Origin: Chryseobacterium scophthalmum
GTDB lineage: Bacteria; Bacteroidota; Bacteroidia; Flavobacteriales; Weeksellaceae
Length of the DNA stretch: 64,000 nt
NCBI RefSeq assembly: GCF_900143185.1
Contig: NZ_FSRQ01000001.1
Location: 1,178,001 to 1,242,000, forward strand
Reading direction: 5' to 3'
The stretch's first letter is position 1. Each line of letters starts with the position of its first letter. The notes under the pieces are model-generated. The model was not told where the DNA came from, searched no databases, and worked only from the letters and a program-made list of their open reading frames with translations. The position numbers were made by a program, and so were the translations under genes. Below are positions 59,636 through 64,000 of the stretch, one piece after another.

Positions 59636-60946
59636 TTATTCCTGAATTGAGAAATTATATTTTGTCCAAACACCTTGGAAGTCTCCACAGTTTCTTGGAG
59701 AAATGTTCCAACCTCCATTGAAGAAAGGATTTGACATTCCAAAAGAATCTGCACCAGTTGCTGACAATACTAAGTTTGCAGTAGGAATTCCTGCAGTACC
59801 TGCACCTGTAACAGTTGTTGTAAACCCGTGTACTTTGATTGAGCTGTAAACAGAAGCTGAAGATAATTCTGAACCTGTACCTTCTACTCTGATTCCTGTA
59901 GGATATCCTGTAATAACAGCATCATTTAAAGTTAATCTACCCTGTCTTCTGATGTGAATACCGTTTTCGTAAGCCGGCCCAACTCCTGCAACTGAAGAAA
60001 ACACATTTGTTCTTGCACCGATAATAGTAAGATTATTGATTACCGGATGCGTGATCAACGGTGTAGCAGTACCTCCAGCGTTGTTATCAAGCTCAATACC
60101 GTTGGTATCAGAAACTCCACCACTGATTGTGTGAGAAGAATTTGTATCTGCCAAAGAAAGAGCACAAGTAATTGTACCTGTATATCCGTTATCAAAATCG
60201 AAGTTATCATCTTCTGCAGCGAAAGAAACAAGGTTTGTAGCGTTTACAGTTCCACCAAAAAATTCGAACGAATCATCCTGACCGTAAGAAACTTGAATAT
60301 GATCTAAAACAGTACCGTTTCCAACACCAGCCAACGTTAAAGCATTTACCTCGTTACCAGAGTTTTCACCAATAAAATCATAACCTGCAAATTCGATACG
60401 AACATATTTCATTGTACCACCGTTATGAGCAGCGTTGTCACCTCCAAAATGGAAATCGTCACCTGACAAACCTTCAACAGTAGTAGTTGTAGGCACGTTT
60501 GTAGGAGCATTACCCAACATGACAACCCCACCGAAATCTCCCGGAACAGCAGTAGTATCTTCGTTGTTATCTAGCAATCTGTAGCTTGTAAAGATAATAG
60601 GTTGATTTTCTGTACCTGTAGCGTTAATCTTACCAGTTTTTGTAATGATCAAAACCCCTCTACCCTCTCCGGCAGCGTTTGGTTTTGCTTTAATAAATGT
60701 TCCCGGTAAAATTGTAAGTGTAGCACCATCTTTTACAGCGATATTACCATCAAGCTCGATTACTCCGCTCCACGTAGTGTTGGTCGTAATGTTTGAATTA
60801 ACAGTCGTTACAGGAAGACCAGCTGCTGTAGTATATTCTGCAGAAGTAGATTGCATCTCAAAAGAGTTTGAAGAATCTACCAAAGAATCATGTTGACAAG
60901 CAGTAAGAGATAATGCAGCTACTGCGATTAAAGTTAATCTTTTCAT
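59636..60946 (-). CDS. Outer-membrane lipoprotein with right-handed beta-helix
   Basis: 436 residues with lipoprotein signal ending LSLTAC (Cys 17). NITTNTTWSGVIELDGNIAV starts a beta-helix of repeated coils (DGATLTILPGTFIKAKPNAA, GVLIITKTGKINATGTENQP, IIFTSYRL). Aspartates in DDSFEFFGGTVNATNLVSFA and EDDNFDFDNGYTGTI resemble Ca2+-binding turns. Such proteins in Bacteroidota accompany TonB receptors and are often mis-annotated as transporters; the role is unknown. It sits 72 bp before the T9SS protein and 295 bp after the TonB receptor. Confidence 0.82.
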   Translation of the reverse strand: MKRLTLIAVAALSLTACQHDSLVDSSNSFEMQSTSAEYTTAAGLPVTTVNSNITTNTTWSGVIELDGNIAVKDGATLTILPGTFIKAKPNAAGEGRGVLIITKTGKINATGTENQPIIFTSYRLLDNNEDTTAVPGDFGGVVMLGNAPTNVPTTTTVEGLSGDDFHFGGDNAAHNGGTMKYVRIEFAGYDFIGENSGNEVNALTLAGVGNGTVLDHIQVSYGQDDSFEFFGGTVNATNLVSFAAEDDNFDFDNGYTGTITCALSLADTNSSHTISGGVSDTNGIELDNNAGGTATPLITHPVINNLTIIGARTNVFSSVAGVGPAYENGIHIRRQGRLTLNDAVITGYPTGIRVEGTGSELSSASVYSSIKVHGFTTTVTGAGTAGIPTANLVLSATGADSFGMSNPFFNGGWNISPRNCGDFQGVWTKYNFSIQE

Positions 60947-61241
60947 TGTTAAAGTTTTTAAAGGTCAGGCGTTTTGTTATTGTTTCAAGCCTGTTTTTTT
61001 TAATATTCAGAAATACCCGCCTCAGTATTTTCTGCGATTTGGTTGATAAGACTTCTGCTTTGCATGAGGAGCTGCAGTGCAGAGTTCCCGGTGATTTTCT
61101 GCCAATGATCGGGAAGACATCGGCAGTGGTTTTTTTCTGAATCTTACTGTGTTGCGCATCATCAGTATAATTTGTGATTCAATCTCAGGATACCAAGACC
61201 TGTACATTGCAATGAGCTCTTTTCTTATTTTTATAATAATT
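60947..61241. other. Leader/intergenic stretch of the beta-helix lipoprotein gene
   Basis: 295 bp. A CAGGC / GCCTG hairpin (60966-60993) lies 20 bp before the start codon. The region is less AT-rich than other gaps and has no convincing open frame or -7 element. It may be a processed or attenuated leader within an operon, but this is a guess. Confidence 0.3.
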
Positions 61242-64000
61242 TTAAAAAGTGTAGTTTAGATTTAGACCAAACATTCTTCCGCTGTAAGCACGAAATAAAA
61301 CCTTGTCTATATTCTTATCATATTTATCTGTAGCTCCCGGAAGAAGCTCCAACATTTCTCTTTCGGTCTGTACATTTCCACCTTTTGATACTGAATAGGA
61401 ATTGTAATTATTGTAAAATTCTTTTACTCTGTTGAAAAGGTTTCTTGCATTAAATTTCACTTCAAGATTTCTGTTTTTCAAAAATTTATATGAAATCTGT
61501 GCATCGGCAACTGCATACGCCCTCTGTATCTCTTCTCCGTTGTAACCATATCCTACAGTAATATATTGGTCGCCTTTTGCATTGTATAAAAAGCTTAATC
61601 CCAGTCTTTCACCTTCATACATTAAACCTAAATTGTAAGCATAAGGAGTCTGCCCGTAAAGCGGTCTTTCAACTTCATAAGTCTCGTCTGTATCCTGTGT
61701 TTTTTCTCTGTTTTTAAAAGCAATAACTTTCGTATCGTTGTAAGTGAAATTTCCGCTGATAAAAAGTTTTTCCAGAAAGGAATCTGTAGCAATAAAGCCT
61801 AAATTTTTTCTCATTTCAACTTCAAAACCTTTTAGCTTTGCATTTTTAGAGTTCCCGTTGTAGAGGTACAGATTTCCTTCATTCGAAATGTATCCTTCCC
61901 TTTCGATGGGTCTGTTGATATCTTTGTAATACAATCCTGCTGAAAAAATCTCTCCTAATCCGGGAAACCATTCAAATTTGAAATCATAATTGTTAATGAC
62001 AGACGAAACCATGGCTGTATTGTAAATCAACCCGTTTGAGATCGGATCAAAATATGGCAAACCTGTTCTTTCATTAAACTGCGGGCGAATGACCATTCTG
62101 TTATACGCCAGTCTCACATTAATTTTGTTGGTGGGGCTGTACGTAAAATTGGCAGAAGGCATAAATTGCCAAGGCTTATCTTCCACATCATTTTTATAAA
62201 TATTTTGTGGATCACTTGAATCTAATTGCTGCGAAATAAGTTTGTATCTGAAATACTCAGCTCTAAGCCCCCAAACCAATCTGAATTTATTTTTCCAGCG
62301 GTTATCAAACATCACAAAAACCGCATGCTGATCAACTTCGCCTTTATACTCTTCGTTTTCATAGAGTGGCCTTGTTTGCCAACCGATTCCTCCAGGAACA
62401 TAGTGCGAACCGTCAAACCATTCAGAAAGGGCACCTTCCAAAGGCATTCCGTTGTTTCCTGTCACCTTTTCATCAACGCGTAACAAAAATTTCTGCTGAG
62501 AGTTGGTATTGGTTTTAGAAGCTCCCGCATAACCAATTTTAATATCATTTTTAAAACTTCCGGCATCCAGTTTAAACTTGAAAGATGTTCCGTAATTATA
62601 ATCTGTCTCTCTGCTTTTAATATAACCTCTCGCAAAATCGCTTGAGGAGTTACTTACAAAATGATAAGACAGTGTTTCAAGACCAATAAAACGGTATAAA
62701 GTCTGGTTCAGTGTATAATCTTTTGTATCAGAAGCTACACTTGTTCGGGCTAAGAACCAGTCGACATCTACCTTTCCTATTTTATGATTTCCTTCTAATT
62801 TATTTTGCAAAAGCGTCTGATAAACAGGATAATTGGCATTATCGGTATAAGGCCTGTCTAACGTTTTTATTTGTTCGGGATCATTATTGGGAATAATTCT
62901 GTTATAAAAATAATTGTAGGCCAATTCTGCATTGCTTGGTAAGCCGCTTCCTGATGTATACTCGTTCCAGCCGGTAATTCTTGTGACGGTATTGTCATAA
63001 ATGTGGTTGTAAGAATTCCTGAAAGACAACCTGTTTTTACCCAACTGTAATCCAAAATTCATCATTCCGGCAATTGTTGAATTGTAATTATATGATGCAC
63101 CCTGATTTTTAAAATTATAAAACGTTATGGGTGCCTGTTGATAATTTTCATCATCCGGACTTTTAAAGTAGGTGGTATCAAGCCAGTTTCCTCTTCCTGT
63201 ATGATCGATCTGAAGTTTGTTTTGCTCGTTTCTTATCACTAAAGCTCCTGCAAAACCCCATTTGTTATTATTTTTAAGCTTAAAAGATCTTCCCAAAGCA
63301 AGCTGCATATTCGATCCCATATCCGCAGTTGTCGCATAATTGGTGAAATTATCATTTTTAAACTGCTTCGATTGCTCAAAAAATAAGGGGTTTTCCCAGT
63401 TCATCGCTTTCAGACCCATCGGAAAATCCCTCGTTCCGTCATCATACCCGAAGTAATCATATTTCCCTCGTTTTCTGGTAAGGAATTCTTTAAAAGTTGT
63501 TTGATCATTGTAAGAAGTCCCCATCGTTACCGTCGTAAAATTTTCGTTGGGAATATCTTTAGTTTTAACTTCTACAAAACCTCCTGCAAAGCTTGCATTC
63601 ATATCCGGTGTGGCTGTTTTGCTTACGATTACACTCTCCACCATGGAGTTGGGAATAATATCGAAGGAAAAATTTTGGTTATAAGCTTCCGTACTTGGAA
63701 GATTGATCCCATCCATCGCTGCCGTGTTCCAACGTTCTCCCATCGAGCGCACCACTACATATTTATTATCGATCGTAGTAATACCTGTTATTCTTTTCAG
63801 CGTTCCTCCCAAATCATTATCGGGTGTTTTGGAAATTTGTTCAGCTGAAATTCCGTCACTCATCTGTGCTGCTTTTTTCTGTAAAGCCAGTAATCCTGCC
63901 TGTGTATCTGCTTTTCGAGTTCCTGTGATCACAACTTCTTTTATACTCGCGATCTTATCAGATGTCGACCTCATAACAAATGAAACAGTGTTGGTCTCAT
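61242..64000 (-). CDS. TonB-dependent receptor (5' end cut by window)
   Basis: 919 codons visible. The ATG at 63974 is internal: codons upstream to the edge continue in frame (ETNTVSFVMRSTSDK), as in the last strand of a carboxypeptidase-D-like domain, so the true start lies beyond 64000. The TonB box is KEVVITGTRKADTQ, the plug has DLGGTLKRITGITTIDNKYV and VVRSMGERWNTAAMDGINLP, then KTATPDMNASFAGGFVEVKT. The barrel ends GLNLNYTF. It is of the same plug subgroup as the receptor at 45.3 kb. The substrate is not apparent; the following exported genes probably serve the same uptake system. Confidence 0.92.
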   Translation of the reverse strand, partial: ETNTVSFVMRSTSDKIASIKEVVITGTRKADTQAGLLALQKKAAQMSDGISAEQISKTPDNDLGGTLKRITGITTIDNKYVVVRSMGERWNTAAMDGINLPSTEAYNQNFSFDIIPNSMVESVIVSKTATPDMNASFAGGFVEVKTKDIPNENFTTVTMGTSYNDQTTFKEFLTRKRGKYDYFGYDDGTRDFPMGLKAMNWENPLFFEQSKQFKNDNFTNYATTADMGSNMQLALGRSFKLKNNNKWGFAGALVIRNEQNKLQIDHTGRGNWLDTTYFKSPDDENYQQAPITFYNFKNQGASYNYNSTIAGMMNFGLQLGKNRLSFRNSYNHIYDNTVTRITGWNEYTSGSGLPSNAELAYNYFYNRIIPNNDPEQIKTLDRPYTDNANYPVYQTLLQNKLEGNHKIGKVDVDWFLARTSVASDTKDYTLNQTLYRFIGLETLSYHFVSNSSSDFARGYIKSRETDYNYGTSFKFKLDAGSFKNDIKIGYAGASKTNTNSQQKFLLRVDEKVTGNNGMPLEGALSEWFDGSHYVPGGIGWQTRPLYENEEYKGEVDQHAVFVMFDNRWKNKFRLVWGLRAEYFRYKLISQQLDSSDPQNIYKNDVEDKPWQFMPSANFTYSPTNKINVRLAYNRMVIRPQFNERTGLPYFDPISNGLIYNTAMVSSVINNYDFKFEWFPGLGEIFSAGLYYKDINRPIEREGYISNEGNLYLYNGNSKNAKLKGFEVEMRKNLGFIATDSFLEKLFISGNFTYNDTKVIAFKNREKTQDTDETYEVERPLYGQTPYAYNLGLMYEGERLGLSFLYNAKGDQYITVGYGYNGEEIQRAYAVADAQISYKFLKNRNLEVKFNARNLFNRVKEFYNNYNSYSVSKGGNVQTEREMLELLPGATDKYDKNIDKVLFRAYSGRMFGLNLNYTF

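Noticed and set aside
60966..60993. CAGGC/GCCTG hairpin with T-run as a plus-strand terminator
   Set aside because: There is no plus-strand gene upstream; the T-run is on the wrong side for the minus-strand genes.
61022..61207. Minus-strand 61-codon open frame in the gap before the beta-helix gene
   Set aside because: No promoter or start context, and the residue pattern (many Arg/Lys/Ser, no fold) looks like chance translation.

Overview
The window is AT-rich chromosomal DNA from a member of the Bacteroidota, most likely a flavobacterium of the Chryseobacterium/Weeksellaceae type. The evidence is a SusC/SusD pair, several TonB-dependent receptors, proteins with C-terminal type IX secretion (T9SS) sorting domains, many families common in this group (DUF2490, DUF2911, DUF5690, DUF4197), and promoters of the Bacteroidota form TTG-N(16-21)-TAnnTTTG. 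No phage structural genes, plasmid genes, rRNA or CRISPR array were seen. There is one tRNA (Arg, anticodon ACG).

Layout. 1-3.4 kb: a SusC/SusD nutrient-uptake pair, with SusD cut by the window edge. 3.8-4.9 kb: a DUF4197 lipoprotein and a DUF493 protein. 5.0-15 kb: a long minus-strand run of small housekeeping and accessory genes (ArsC-like protein, deoxynucleoside kinase, glutaminyl cyclase, Na+/H+ antiporter, VOC proteins, small membrane proteins). 14.8-21.3 kb: an operon joining a 1988-residue alpha-2-macroglobulin-like protein, which has no thioester cysteine, to an ecotin. 21.3-24.6 kb: a UbiA-like membrane protein, a toxin-antitoxin pair overlapping recF, a four-helix-bundle gene between inverted repeats, and DUF721 (DciA-like). 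24.6-28.4 kb: a Gcr-type membrane protein, MtgA and a periplasmic metal-chelate binding protein.

28.5-33.0 kb is the clearest accessory island. It starts at tRNA-Arg and holds two co-directional genes of unknown function, the first with an integrase-like arm domain but no recombinase domain. A 370-residue lectin-fold-like protein follows, bracketed by two 68-nt direct repeats that are about 90% identical. The tRNA and both repeats are each followed by a strong terminator hairpin, and the hairpin after the first repeat is nearly the same as the one after the tRNA.

33.3-39.0 kb: a membrane-anchored AraC-type regulator and three tandem serine beta-lactamase-like/TPR proteins. 39.1-44.0 kb: DUF2911, then a PIG-L deacetylase, an overlapping 34-residue membrane protein and a sodium:solute symporter. 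44.3-53.2 kb: a probable organophosphonate-use locus consisting of an XRE-cupin regulator, TonB receptor, DUF5690 transporter, TIGR03364-type oxidoreductase, phosphonatase-like HAD hydrolase and a T9SS-exported phosphodiesterase. Similar inverted repeats in front of the regulator and the receptor gene look like its operators. 53.6-55.9 kb: tyrosinase and a DUF2182 membrane protein. 56.1-64.0 kb: a minus-strand envelope gene set (TonB receptor cut by the window edge, beta-helix lipoprotein, T9SS protein, lipoprotein, S41 protease and a small protein).

All functions are from reading the sequence by eye. No database search was run.
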